This document shows, piece after piece, positions 6,530-15,588 of a stretch of DNA of 64,000 bases. Numbering within the stretch: the stretch's first letter is position 1; each line of letters opens with the position of its first letter. Below the pieces are notes generated by a model that saw only the letters and a program-made list of their open reading frames with translations, ran no database searches and was not told the origin of the DNA. The stretch is from Flavobacterium humidisoli (lineage in GTDB: Bacteria > Bacteroidota > Bacteroidia > Flavobacteriales > Flavobacteriaceae). The stretch covers positions 744,001 through 808,000 of the forward strand of contig NZ_CP096829.1 in assembly GCF_023272795.1 (NCBI RefSeq), in the 5' to 3' direction. The position numbers were made by a program, and so were the translations under genes.

Positions 6530-8890
6530 TTATTGATTTACATATGTTCTAAAATAACCGCATTCTGCAATTACATCCTGATAATATTTCGTATCCGAAT
6601 AGTCTTTTCTTAAAGCTTTGAACGAGTTCCAAGCTATAAAATTAACTTTATCATCTTGAATTTCCCAATAGCTGTTTATGTTAGTGTATTTTTTATTGTA
6701 GTAATCGTTTCGCTCACATTTCGAAATCAGATACAAACATTTTGCTTTTTGTTCTTTGTTTGAAGCCGCTTCAAAGGCTTTCTGATAATACATTTTAGAA
6801 ACTGAATTATTGGTAATCATTTCTTTCATCGAATCTCTAAACGAATACGGGCCAGACCCATACCCCACAATACTCATTTCGTAAAAAGTTCTTCCGTTTC
6901 CAAAATGAGAAATATTATAAAACGCATTTCCTAACAAAAGACTGTTGGTGTAAACATCTTCTTTTTGAGCCAATTTATCCTGCATTTCTTTTATTGTGGT
7001 CAAGAAATCCATAAAAGTATATTTTCGTTTCTGATACGCCGTGTGCTCACAATCGTGGCAATCTTTTATATTTCCATTAAACGGATTTCCTAAGAATTTA
7101 ACGTACTGAACAGAATCTGTTTGTTGCATAAAAGCAATTGCTTCTGGAATTTTATTTTTGAAAGTAGACTGAATGGCTTGAAAATTATTAATATCCTTCA
7201 GTTTTAAACTATAAATTCCTGCGCCAATTTTCTCAATTTCGGTTTTATTAGATTTTTCCAAAAAGCTTTTTATTGCCAGCAAATTCTTTTCATTGTCATA
7301 ATATGCATTTCCGTCGTTCCAATAACTATAGCGTGATTCTCCGTAAATCTCGGCCATAACCAAATTGCCTTTTTCTTTATACAAATGCGATAAATAGCTT
7401 CTGCTCCATGAAGAAGCATTTTGATAACGAAATACGTCTCCTTTATAATTTTTAGGAAGCTCAGTGTATAACCAATTTAAATCGGCTAGAATTGTTTGCT
7501 CATTTTTATCTGTCAACTTATCAATCTTGCTTAAGTTATTTACGAAACGTAATAAACGAAGCTGCATTCCTGCCAATTCTGTTTTTGGAAGTGTTTTTTC
7601 AGCTTTGCTGTAATTTTTATCCGCATTGGCATAATCGCCTTTTAGCGTTTGAAGATAACCAAGTGCAATATCCCACAAATATGGCTTTTCGGTATTTCCT
7701 GCAGCAGAAATTTTTGCAATTAAATCGACAGCGCTATTATCAACTTTTGCCTTATTCTCTGTTTTATTTTCAGCAACAGTCTGTGGTTTTGGTTTCTGAT
7801 TTTCTCCTTGTCCGTCTATCTGAAACGAATTGTTTATTTGTTGTTCTAACGAATTAACCAATCTTGTTCCGAGATAATTTAAATGCTCGCTTTTAGGATC
7901 CAATTCGTAGATTTTTTCAATCGCTTGTTTTTCATCTTTATAATATCCATGAATTGCCCAAAGTGCCGCTTTTTCTTTATTGTCTTTTGCCAACGCTAAA
8001 GCCTTAGTCCAATCTGATTCATTTTTTGGACGGAAACTATAAGCCGTTACAACACGTAATTCTGGACATTTATCAAAAACTTGAGCATATAAATAGTTTG
8101 AAGCTGCGTATTTTTTCTGTTTGTAATTAATTCCGGCAACATACGCCAAAGCGCGATAATACAAAGTATTTCTGGCAACAGAACTTTCTGTTTTATTAAA
8201 AAAATCAATTGCTTTTTGTTTGTCGTTACTATAAAAACGTGCTTTCATAGTCAAAAACCAATATCTGTTTTTCAAAAACGGATCTGACAAAGTATTATAT
8301 ACATTTTCTATTGACTGAATCATTTTGGCATCATTGAAAGTTTTTGCCACAACAGGATCATAACTCCAATAATCTTCACCAATCGAAACCGTTTCTATTT
8401 TTTGAGCCAAATACAGAAACTCAACAAAGTTTTTTACTTTCTCATCTTTCAGATTAAGCTTTTTGCCCCATTTTTGCGTGCTTTTATTTTCTTTTTTCGT
8501 TTTATAATACACATGTAAGCCTTCGATTTCTTCTTTATTTTTAATGACATTTTTGTCATCAGAATAATATCTAGGCTTTTCATCCCCAATCAAAAAATAA
8601 TTGACTGTTGTGGTATCGACTTTTCCTTTTAAATAATCCGCCCAATCTGATTTTATATTTTTATTAAAACGAGAATTATGCTGGGTATCAAAACCAATTC
8701 CGTAAAAAATTCCGCCTGATAAGAACAAAGGCGAATACGATTTGTCGGCAAAAGTTTCTGGAGTAAAATTTGAATTATAAGATCCTAAATAATCCCAATC
8801 TCCGTCTGCACACGCATATATAATTCCGAATGCAGAAAGCAAAACGGCACTAGAAGCAAGAAATAATCTGCTTAAAAGTATTTTTTTCAT
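6530..8890 (-). CDS. Large TPR-type exported protein, function unknown
   Basis: 786 aa. A signal peptide-like N-terminus (MKKILLSRLFLASSAVLLSA) ends near a Cys in YACADGDWD, so it may be a lipoprotein or a plain exported protein. The body has repeated alpha-helical segments with TPR spacing (for example LSDPFLKNRYWFLTMKARFY, YYRALAYVAGINYKQKKYAA and EIYGESRYSYWNDGNAYYD). A Lys/Gln/Pro-rich linker sits near residues 365-385. I do not recognise a specific family; similar large proteins are common conserved hypotheticals in Flavobacterium. The start overlaps the preceding lipoprotein gene by 41 bp in a different frame, implying an operon. Confidence 0.8.
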   Translation of the reverse strand: MKKILLSRLFLASSAVLLSAFGIIYACADGDWDYLGSYNSNFTPETFADKSYSPLFLSGGIFYGIGFDTQHNSRFNKNIKSDWADYLKGKVDTTTVNYFLIGDEKPRYYSDDKNVIKNKEEIEGLHVYYKTKKENKSTQKWGKKLNLKDEKVKNFVEFLYLAQKIETVSIGEDYWSYDPVVAKTFNDAKMIQSIENVYNTLSDPFLKNRYWFLTMKARFYSNDKQKAIDFFNKTESSVARNTLYYRALAYVAGINYKQKKYAASNYLYAQVFDKCPELRVVTAYSFRPKNESDWTKALALAKDNKEKAALWAIHGYYKDEKQAIEKIYELDPKSEHLNYLGTRLVNSLEQQINNSFQIDGQGENQKPKPQTVAENKTENKAKVDNSAVDLIAKISAAGNTEKPYLWDIALGYLQTLKGDYANADKNYSKAEKTLPKTELAGMQLRLLRFVNNLSKIDKLTDKNEQTILADLNWLYTELPKNYKGDVFRYQNASSWSRSYLSHLYKEKGNLVMAEIYGESRYSYWNDGNAYYDNEKNLLAIKSFLEKSNKTEIEKIGAGIYSLKLKDINNFQAIQSTFKNKIPEAIAFMQQTDSVQYVKFLGNPFNGNIKDCHDCEHTAYQKRKYTFMDFLTTIKEMQDKLAQKEDVYTNSLLLGNAFYNISHFGNGRTFYEMSIVGYGSGPYSFRDSMKEMITNNSVSKMYYQKAFEAASNKEQKAKCLYLISKCERNDYYNKKYTNINSYWEIQDDKVNFIAWNSFKALRKDYSDTKYYQDVIAECGYFRTYVNQ

Positions 8891-9854
8891 AATTGTTTAA
8901 ATTGAATTCGTCTAAATCGTAAAATATAATTTCGTTTGGCTTTTCTACAAGATGATCTTGCAAATCTTCTGCCATTTCTTTTAAATCTTTTGGTTTTATT
9001 TCTTCTATTTTCAAGAGATCGTTTTCTTCATAAAAAACACCATTTTTATAATTGGAATGTTTTACTCTAAAAAAAATTGGACTCGTTTTTTCAAAATTAG
9101 AATCTTTTTCTAGTGCTATGCTATTCATTTTAGAACGAAGTCCGATCACTTTATTATTTCTAATATGAACTCCCCAAGAATAAATTGGAAAAGCAAAATC
9201 TAAATGAAGCGGATATCTTTTTAAACTTTTAAGATATCGTTCTGCCACTTTCTTATCGTAAATAGAATTTAGAGAATCGGGCGCAATAGATCCCATATTA
9301 TAATACATTAAAACTCCAGAATCGACATTTGGAATTTTTGTTTTTTTGAAATATTTGACTTGATGCAGTCGAATAGTTGCTGAAAGTTTCTTCTTCGAAA
9401 GCTTTTTAAAAACTTCTATAAATTTTAGATAATTGTCTTTACTTTTTAAGGTCCAATCGCAATCAATTTGAATTTCTTGACACACAATTTTATTTTTAGA
9501 ATTGATTTGTTCTATAAAATCAAAGGTTTTTTGTGCCAAATCCTTCACATCAAGATTAGGTTGGAGCATCACTTTATTTTGAATAAAAACAACCGGAACA
9601 ATAGCATATTCTTTCGGGTTTTCTTCAAAACGAATAGGACTGATGGGAATTGGAAAATTAGATTCTGGATGAATTCCAATGTCAAAATACCTTACATAAA
9701 GTTTCTGAACATTGTTTTCTTTCAATGCTTCTTTTTCCGTTTCAGAAAACTTGAAGATTGTTTTCCAGTAATAAAAGGAAATTACGGGCTTTTCACTTTT
9801 AGTGCATGACAACATTAAAAAGAGAAACAAAACTGGGAAAAATCGCTTGAACAA
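8850..9854 (-). CDS. Lipoprotein with TIM-barrel glycosidase-like fold
   Basis: 334 aa. A lipoprotein signal (MFKRFFPVLFLFLMLSCTKS) puts the lipidated Cys at residue 17. The mature part alternates strands and helices as in a TIM barrel. It has an EIQIDCDWT motif (about residues 147-155) followed by YLKFIEVFKKLSK, then SATIRLHQV and LDFAFPIYSWG. This order resembles the DUF3142-type glycosidase-like proteins, but I am not sure of the family. It is the first gene of the minus-strand run with the TPR protein and mce. No substrate can be inferred. Confidence 0.75.
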   Translation of the reverse strand: MFKRFFPVLFLFLMLSCTKSEKPVISFYYWKTIFKFSETEKEALKENNVQKLYVRYFDIGIHPESNFPIPISPIRFEENPKEYAIVPVVFIQNKVMLQPNLDVKDLAQKTFDFIEQINSKNKIVCQEIQIDCDWTLKSKDNYLKFIEVFKKLSKKKLSATIRLHQVKYFKKTKIPNVDSGVLMYYNMGSIAPDSLNSIYDKKVAERYLKSLKRYPLHLDFAFPIYSWGVHIRNNKVIGLRSKMNSIALEKDSNFEKTSPIFFRVKHSNYKNGVFYEENDLLKIEEIKPKDLKEMAEDLQDHLVEKPNEIIFYDLDEFNLNNYEKNTFKQIISCF

Positions 9855-10018
9855 AACTTAGGAAAATTACATTTTACTTCAAAAGTAAGAAATTATAGCA
9901 TTTTAAACACTAAAATTTTTGAAGATTTCCAAAAGTCTCAAATCCTAATAAATGGATAAAAAATTTCAATTAAAGCAAATATAATCGTTATTTTGTGCAA
10001 TCAAATTGAAAAACCGTT

Positions 10019-11707
10019 ATGTTGAAAGACACCTTAAAATACATTGCATTTGTAATTCTAATATCAATGATAAGCTGCGCCAAAAGAGGCAGCATTACCG
10101 GCGGTTTAAAAGATACGTTACCTCCTGTTTTGGTATCTAGTTTTCCTAAAAATTTTAGCACAGATTTTAAAGGAAATACAATAACCTTAAATTTTGACGA
10201 ATATGTCAAACTTAAAAACACCAATAAACAGCTTATTATTTCTCCGCCGTTAAAAAATGAGCCGTTAATTACACCTACAAATGTCAGCAAATTTATAAAG
10301 ATCGAGCTTCGAGATACTTTACAGCCAAATACAACTTACAGTTTAAATTTTGGGCAGGCGATTACAGACAACAATGAAGGAAACGCACTAAACCAATTCA
10401 AATACGTGTTCTCGACAGGATCGCATATTGATTCGCTTAAACTGAACGGAAAAATTAAAGATGCGTATGGAAAATATGTTGACAATTTCGTTTCTGTAAT
10501 GTTATATGAAGTAAATGATAAATTTAAAGATTCTACCATTTACAAAGAGTTTCCGCGCTACATTACGAACACTTTGGACAGTATGCGAACTTTTCAGTTT
10601 GAAAATTTAAGAGAAGGAAAATATCTTTTGGTAGCATTAAAAGATAAAGGTTCAAATAATAAGTTTAATCCAAAAGATGATAAAATCGGATTTTTGAAAA
10701 GCTATATCACAATTCCGACGGACACGGTTTATGAGGTGGAATTATTTAAAGAAACGTTACCATTAAAAGCTTTCAAACCTATTCAGGCTTCAGGAAACCG
10801 TTTGTATCTTCCTTATGAAGGAAAACAGGATTTCAAAAATTCAAAACCAAAAATTACACTTAAAAATGGCGACGAAGTTCTTGAAACTATCGTAACGCAG
10901 TTTCCTAAAAAAGATTCGCTTCAAGTTTGGTACAAGCCAATAAAAGCCGATTCGCTATCAATGGAAGTTGAAAAAGGAGATTATAAAAAAAGATTTTCGT
11001 TCAAGATTAAAGCCTTGAAAAAAGATACTTTAAATATTAAAGCGATACAAAACGGTCAGATTAATTTTAGAGAACGTTTTACTTTGGAAACCGAAACTCC
11101 ATTAGTAAAATTTGACAAATCTAAAATTGCTTTGGTTAATAAAGATTCTGTTGCTGTTCCTTATACAACAGAATATGACGAATTTGAACAGAAATTATAT
11201 TTCGATTTCAAAAAAGAACCATTGGATAAATATAGTTTCACTTTCTTACCAGGTGCTTTGACCGATTTTTATGAAAAGACAAATGATACTTTATCGTATA
11301 AACTCAGCACTAAAGAATATGCCGATTACGGAAATCTGATATTGACTCTTAAGAATGTCAAACGTTTTCCTATAATTGTTGAATTGACCAATAAGAAAGG
11401 AGATGTAGTTTTAGCCGAAGGATATTCTGAAGGCGAAACTACTTTAGAATTCAATCTATTGCAACCTGATGTTTTTACTGTACGCATTATATATGACGAC
11501 AATAAAAACAAACAATACGACACTGGTAATTTCTTAGAAAAGAAATACGCAGAAGAAGTATTTTATAATCAGGAAGAATTTGATGTCCGTGCCAATTGGG
11601 ATCGGAACGAAACAATCGACTTGAGCATTCCTTTTAATCCAGAAGTCGAGAAGAAACAAGACGATAAAAAGAAAAAAGAAGCAGAAAAGAAACGAAAAGC
11701 CTTTTAA
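10019..11707 (+). CDS. Ig-like (BIG_5) domain lipoprotein
   Basis: 562 aa. A lipoprotein signal (LISMISCAKRGS) gives a lipidated Cys near residue 20. Residues about 31-110 form an Ig-like fold of the bacterial BIG_5 type (LPPVLVSSFPKNFSTDF, NTITLNFDEYVKL, LQPNTTYSLNFGQAITDNNEG). Several further beta-rich segments follow, and the Lys-rich tail is EVEKKQDDKKKKEAEKK. It is probably an outer-membrane-anchored surface or periplasmic protein, and is conserved in Flavobacteria without a known role. Its stop codon overlaps the stop codon of the convergent nitrilase gene. Confidence 0.8.
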   Translation: MLKDTLKYIAFVILISMISCAKRGSITGGLKDTLPPVLVSSFPKNFSTDFKGNTITLNFDEYVKLKNTNKQLIISPPLKNEPLITPTNVSKFIKIELRDTLQPNTTYSLNFGQAITDNNEGNALNQFKYVFSTGSHIDSLKLNGKIKDAYGKYVDNFVSVMLYEVNDKFKDSTIYKEFPRYITNTLDSMRTFQFENLREGKYLLVALKDKGSNNKFNPKDDKIGFLKSYITIPTDTVYEVELFKETLPLKAFKPIQASGNRLYLPYEGKQDFKNSKPKITLKNGDEVLETIVTQFPKKDSLQVWYKPIKADSLSMEVEKGDYKKRFSFKIKALKKDTLNIKAIQNGQINFRERFTLETETPLVKFDKSKIALVNKDSVAVPYTTEYDEFEQKLYFDFKKEPLDKYSFTFLPGALTDFYEKTNDTLSYKLSTKEYADYGNLILTLKNVKRFPIIVELTNKKGDVVLAEGYSEGETTLEFNLLQPDVFTVRIIYDDNKNKQYDTGNFLEKKYAEEVFYNQEEFDVRANWDRNETIDLSIPFNPEVEKKQDDKKKKEAEKKRKAF

Positions 11708-12471
11708 AACTTAATTTCAAACTGATCTCTATCGCTTAAAAAGTCTAATTTTTTACGCGTTTCATACATGGTGTTTTTGTCTAATTCTACGACAAAAACA
11801 CCATTTTTTTCTTGTGGCTCTAAAATATAATTGCCCAAAAAATCTATTGCTTGAGAATGACCAATATGTTCATAATCATGAGCATCATTCCCAATTCTGT
11901 TTACCCCAACCACATACGAAAGATTTTCTATGGCACGTGCTTTTAGCAAAGCATCCCAAGCATTTGTGCGTACTTTTGGCCAATTGGCGACATACAAAAT
12001 AAGGTCGTAGTTTTCTACATTACGTACAAAAACCGGAAATCTCAAATCGTAACAAACCTGCAGACATATTTTCCAATCTAGATAATCGACAATTACCTTT
12101 TTATTTCCGCACGTATACACTTTGTCTTCGCCTGCGAGAGAAAAAGAATGTCGCTTATCGTAATACTGAATTTCTCCTGACGGAAAAACAAAAAACATCC
12201 TATTATAAAACTTTTCGTTTTCTGTGATAACAACACTTCCTGCAACTGCAGCATTTTTTTGTTTTGCTTTCAATTTCATCCATTCAATCGTTTCTCCTTG
12301 CATTGTTTCGGCAACTTCAGAAGCATTCATTGTAAATCCGGTCGAAAACATTTCGGGAAGCACAATAAGATTTACTTCCGATTGAATTTCATCAATTTTC
12401 GAATCAAAATTTTCTCTGTTTTTACTGGCATTTTGCCAAAGAAGATCGGTTTGGATTAAAGCAATTTTCAT
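11704..12471 (-). CDS. Omega-amidase-like nitrilase superfamily hydrolase
   Basis: 255 aa, cytoplasmic. The nitrilase catalytic triad is visible: E40 (LPEMF), K106 (YDKRHSF) and C140 (VCYDLRFP). The ordering and the FSTGFTM motif after the Glu match the YafV/omega-amidase branch, which hydrolyses alpha-ketoglutaramate or alpha-ketosuccinamate as part of methionine salvage and Gln transamination repair. Exact substrate is not provable from sequence. The two genes end tail to tail: both TAA stops share the TTAA at 11704-11707. Confidence 0.88.
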   Translation of the reverse strand: MKIALIQTDLLWQNASKNRENFDSKIDEIQSEVNLIVLPEMFSTGFTMNASEVAETMQGETIEWMKLKAKQKNAAVAGSVVITENEKFYNRMFFVFPSGEIQYYDKRHSFSLAGEDKVYTCGNKKVIVDYLDWKICLQVCYDLRFPVFVRNVENYDLILYVANWPKVRTNAWDALLKARAIENLSYVVGVNRIGNDAHDYEHIGHSQAIDFLGNYILEPQEKNGVFVVELDKNTMYETRKKLDFLSDRDQFEIKF

Positions 12472-12546
12472 CTTAAGAATTTTTATATAAAGGTAGAAAA
12501 CATAAGCTTATTACTCCTTTATCTCTCTATAATTTTAACATTACAA

Positions 12547-12581
12547 TTGCAAAAAAAACGCAGTTTTTGCAAAAAAAATGC
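12547..12581. repeat. Two 15-bp direct repeats, 20 bp apart, upstream of the GntP operon
   Basis: TTGCAAAAAAAACGC at 12547-12561 and TTGCAAAAAAAATGC at 12567-12581 differ by one base and are exactly 20 bp apart, about two helical turns. The second copy lies roughly at the -33 position of the promoter with -7 box at 12601. This is a likely binding site for a dimeric regulator. Which regulator is unknown. Confidence 0.65.
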
Positions 12582-12600
12582 GACATGTAGAATTATTTTA

Positions 12601-12608
12601 TATATTTG
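12601..12608 (+). promoter_or_regulatory. -7 promoter box of the GntP operon
   Basis: TATATTTG fits TAnnTTTG exactly. It lies 45 nt upstream of the permease ATG and just downstream of the paired direct repeats. Confidence 0.6.
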
Positions 12609-12653
12609 AAATTCCAACCACAATTATAACTAACTAAAAACCAACCACCAATC

Positions 12654-13973
12654 ATGAGCATTCTCATACTCACTGCATGCATTATTTTCTTGATTTTACA
12701 GATTGCTTGGTTCAAAATTAATCCGTTTATCGCGTTTATCATTACCTCACTCTTGGCTGCACTTTTTCTTGGTTTGCCCATAGAAACGATTTCACCTGTT
12801 TTGCAAAAAGGCCTTGGTGAAATGCTCGGATCTATTACCTTAATTATTGTTTTTGGAACGTGTATCGGAAAATTGGCTGTTTCGTCTGGAGCTGCAAATG
12901 TCATCGCTAAAACAGTTATGAATTGGACAGGAAAAAAATACGTTCGTTTGGGTTTAATGATTACCGGATTTATAATCGGAATTCCGCTTTTTTATAGCGT
13001 TGGATTTGTGCTTTTAGTTCCACTGATTTTTTCCGTTGCGCATCAATTCAAATTATCAAAAGTATATTTAGGAATTCCGATGCTGGCTTCGCTTTCTGTG
13101 GCACATGGTTTTCTTCCTCCTCATCCATCGCCAATGGCATTGAGCAGCATTCTAAAAGCAGATATCGGTTTGGTTTTAATTTACGGAATTATAATCGCCA
13201 TTCCGACCATTTTAATTGCGGGATTATGGTTTTCAACTCGTTTTAAAAACATCAAAACCGAATCGGATCATGAAATTTTAAATGTTGAAGAAATAAAAAA
13301 CGAAGGCAAACTTCCTAGTTTTGGCTTGAGTTTATTCTCTGCCTTATTTCCCGTTTTCGGATTAACGATTACTTCTCTACTACCATTAATTTCAGATAAT
13401 GAAAAACTAATTGCTATCTGCAAAATTATTGGAGACCCAAGTATCATTATGCTTTTGTCACTTCTTTTATGTACTTATACTTTAGGAATTAAAATGAATA
13501 GAAGCATGTCATCTGTTATGGACGACTATACACAAGCGATAAAAGATGTCGCTTTAATTGTCCTAATTGTTGGCGGTGCGGGCTGTTTAAAAGAAGTTAT
13601 GATTGTAAGTGGAGTAAACGAAACCATTGTTGCTACTTTAAATCAAGTCAATATTCATCCGTTTTTATTAGCTTGGATGATGGCCGCCATCATCCGTATT
13701 CGTGTTGGTTCTGCAACTGCTGCAGGTTTAATGACTGCGAGCGTTTTATTACCTTTACTACAATCAAACGATCTCGACCCCAATCTCTTTGTCCTTTCTG
13801 TTGGCGCTGGAAGTTTAATGTGTTCGCATGTAAACGATCCGAGTTTCTGGATGTTCAAAGAATATTTCAACATTAGTCTAAAAGACACTTTTAAATCCTG
13901 GACCGTAATGGAATCTTTGGTTTCTGTTTTAGGAATTGTATTTATATTTATTTTAAACGCTTTAATACATTAA
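12654..13973 (+). CDS. GntP-family permease (gluconate/D-serine-type H+ symporter)
   Basis: 439 aa inner-membrane protein with about 12 hydrophobic segments. The family pattern is clear: an N-terminal FKINPFIAFIITSLLAALFLG, GIPLFYSVGFVLLVPLIFS, PPHPSPMA near residue 160, and RVGSATAAGLMTASVLLPLL near residue 350. GntP members carry gluconate, 3-hydroxybutyrate or D-serine (DsdX). The adjacent RidA, D-amino-acid-type PLP enzyme and dipeptidase make a D-amino acid or small peptide-derived substrate more likely here than gluconate. It is the first gene of a tight four-gene operon. Confidence 0.88.
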   Translation: MSILILTACIIFLILQIAWFKINPFIAFIITSLLAALFLGLPIETISPVLQKGLGEMLGSITLIIVFGTCIGKLAVSSGAANVIAKTVMNWTGKKYVRLGLMITGFIIGIPLFYSVGFVLLVPLIFSVAHQFKLSKVYLGIPMLASLSVAHGFLPPHPSPMALSSILKADIGLVLIYGIIIAIPTILIAGLWFSTRFKNIKTESDHEILNVEEIKNEGKLPSFGLSLFSALFPVFGLTITSLLPLISDNEKLIAICKIIGDPSIIMLLSLLLCTYTLGIKMNRSMSSVMDDYTQAIKDVALIVLIVGGAGCLKEVMIVSGVNETIVATLNQVNIHPFLLAWMMAAIIRIRVGSATAAGLMTASVLLPLLQSNDLDPNLFVLSVGAGSLMCSHVNDPSFWMFKEYFNISLKDTFKSWTVMESLVSVLGIVFIFILNALIH

Positions 13974-13977
13974 AATC

Positions 13978-14445
13978 ATGAGTTTAAATCCGCAAGAAAA
14001 ATTCGAAAGTCTTGGTTTGTCACTTCCCCCTGCTCCACAGCCTTTAGGAATTTACAAACCCTATTTAGTAGACGGCAAATACTTGTATCTTTCAGGACAT
14101 GGACCTGTACAAGACGATAAATCTTTAATTATCGGACGCATTGGAGAAGATATGGATATCGAGGCAGGAAAATTAGCAGCAAGGCAAGTTGGACTAACAA
14201 TGCTTTCTACAATCGTAACCAATTTTGGAAGCTTAAGTAAAGTCAAAAGAGTGATCAAAGTGCTCGGAATGGTAAATTGCACATCTGATTTCTTAAAACA
14301 TCCTTATGTGATTAATGGATGCAGCGAATTATTTGCAGAAGTTTGGGGACAGGAAAACGGAATCGGAGTAAGAAGTGCAGTCGGATTTGGTTCGCTTCCT
14401 GACAATATTCCTGTTGAAGTTGAGGCACTTTTTGAATTGTATTAA
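13978..14445 (+). CDS. RidA/YjgF-family enamine/imine deaminase
   Basis: 155 aa, 4 nt after the permease. It belongs to the longer YjgF subgroup. The active-site Arg (R132 in GVRSAVGFGSLPDN) and E149 (VEVEALFELY) are in place, as is the SGHGPVQ strand. RidA proteins hydrolyse reactive enamine/imine intermediates released by PLP dehydratases acting on serine or threonine. That fits the next gene, a PLP enzyme of the D-serine dehydratase/D-threonine aldolase family. The pathway coupling is inferred from the operon. Confidence 0.88.
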   Translation: MSLNPQEKFESLGLSLPPAPQPLGIYKPYLVDGKYLYLSGHGPVQDDKSLIIGRIGEDMDIEAGKLAARQVGLTMLSTIVTNFGSLSKVKRVIKVLGMVNCTSDFLKHPYVINGCSELFAEVWGQENGIGVRSAVGFGSLPDNIPVEVEALFELY

Positions 14446-14484
14446 GCCTAAAACACTTTTATAAATTGCTAAAAACCAAGATTT

Positions 14485-15576
14485 ATGCAAAAGAACTGGT
14501 GGGAAATAAATTCCGAAACACTTATCGACACTCCGTTTTTAGCAGTTTACGAAGATCGAGTACGTCAAAATATCGAAAAGTTGATTTCTTATGTGAAAGG
14601 CGACACGCAACGATTGCGTCCGCACATTAAAACACATAAAAATGCCGAAGTTTTAGAGCTTTTTAAAATTTACAACATCAAGAAAATAAAATGCGCTACA
14701 ATAGCCGAAGCAGAACTTGCCGCAAATCAGCAAATTGAAGATATTCTTTTAGCATATCAACCTGTTGGATTAAAAGCGGAAAGATGGATTTCATTAATTA
14801 AAAAATTTCCTGAAACTCATTTTTCAACTATTGCAGACAATCTGAAAACAGCTTCAGATTTAAACGAAATTGCCAAAAGAAATAATCTCGTTCTTTTCGT
14901 TTATTTGGATTTAAATACAGGAATGAACCGAACTGGTTTTTCGATTTTAGAAAATTGGACTGGTTTAATTGATGCTATTTCACAATTAAAAAATCTTCAG
15001 TTTGAAGGAATTCATATTTATGATGGCCATATAAAAGGAACTGTTGAAGAAAGAAATTTAGAAGCTTCTAAGTCTTTTGAACAGATTATTAATAAAGCAG
15101 AAAACTTTAAAATTGTCGCTGGCGGTTCTAATACTTTTCCATTTTATGCAGCGCAGGAAAATGTAGAGTGCAGTCCGGGAACTTTTGTTTTTTGGGATTC
15201 GAATTATCAAATCCATTTACCTGAACAAGATTTCAAACCTGCGTTAGTAATCGTTGGAACAATAATTTCTAAACCGACTAAAAATACATTTTGCGTAGAT
15301 ATTGGTTATAAAGCCGTTTCATCTGAAAATCCGATTGATAAAAGATTGACCATTTTAAATGATGAAAACTTGATTCCAATCGCACATTCAGAAGAACATT
15401 TAATTCTTGAAAATAAAGGTCAAAACGAATATGAAATTGGCGATATTATTTATGCGGAACCTTATCATGTCTGCCCGACTGTTGCTTTGTACGATAATCT
15501 TCAGGCAGTAAACAAAAAACAGCAAATTTATGCGCAATGGCCAGTTGGTGCGCGAGGCCGAAAAAATACTATTTAA
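14485..15576 (+). CDS. D-threonine aldolase / D-serine dehydratase-like PLP enzyme
   Basis: 363 aa, fold-type III (alanine racemase-like N-terminal barrel). The PLP lysine is probably K49 in PHIKTHK. A C-terminal H328-x-C330 pair (PYHVCPTV) matches the Zn ligands that mark eukaryotic-type D-serine dehydratase and D-threonine aldolase. The product would be 2-aminoacrylate/pyruvate from D-Ser or glycine plus aldehyde from D-Thr. The operon RidA favours the dehydratase reaction, but sequence alone does not decide. Gap to RidA is 39 nt and to the dipeptidase gene 12 nt. Confidence 0.88.
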   Translation: MQKNWWEINSETLIDTPFLAVYEDRVRQNIEKLISYVKGDTQRLRPHIKTHKNAEVLELFKIYNIKKIKCATIAEAELAANQQIEDILLAYQPVGLKAERWISLIKKFPETHFSTIADNLKTASDLNEIAKRNNLVLFVYLDLNTGMNRTGFSILENWTGLIDAISQLKNLQFEGIHIYDGHIKGTVEERNLEASKSFEQIINKAENFKIVAGGSNTFPFYAAQENVECSPGTFVFWDSNYQIHLPEQDFKPALVIVGTIISKPTKNTFCVDIGYKAVSSENPIDKRLTILNDENLIPIAHSEEHLILENKGQNEYEIGDIIYAEPYHVCPTVALYDNLQAVNKKQQIYAQWPVGARGRKNTI

Positions 15577-15588
15577 ATTTTAAATCCT

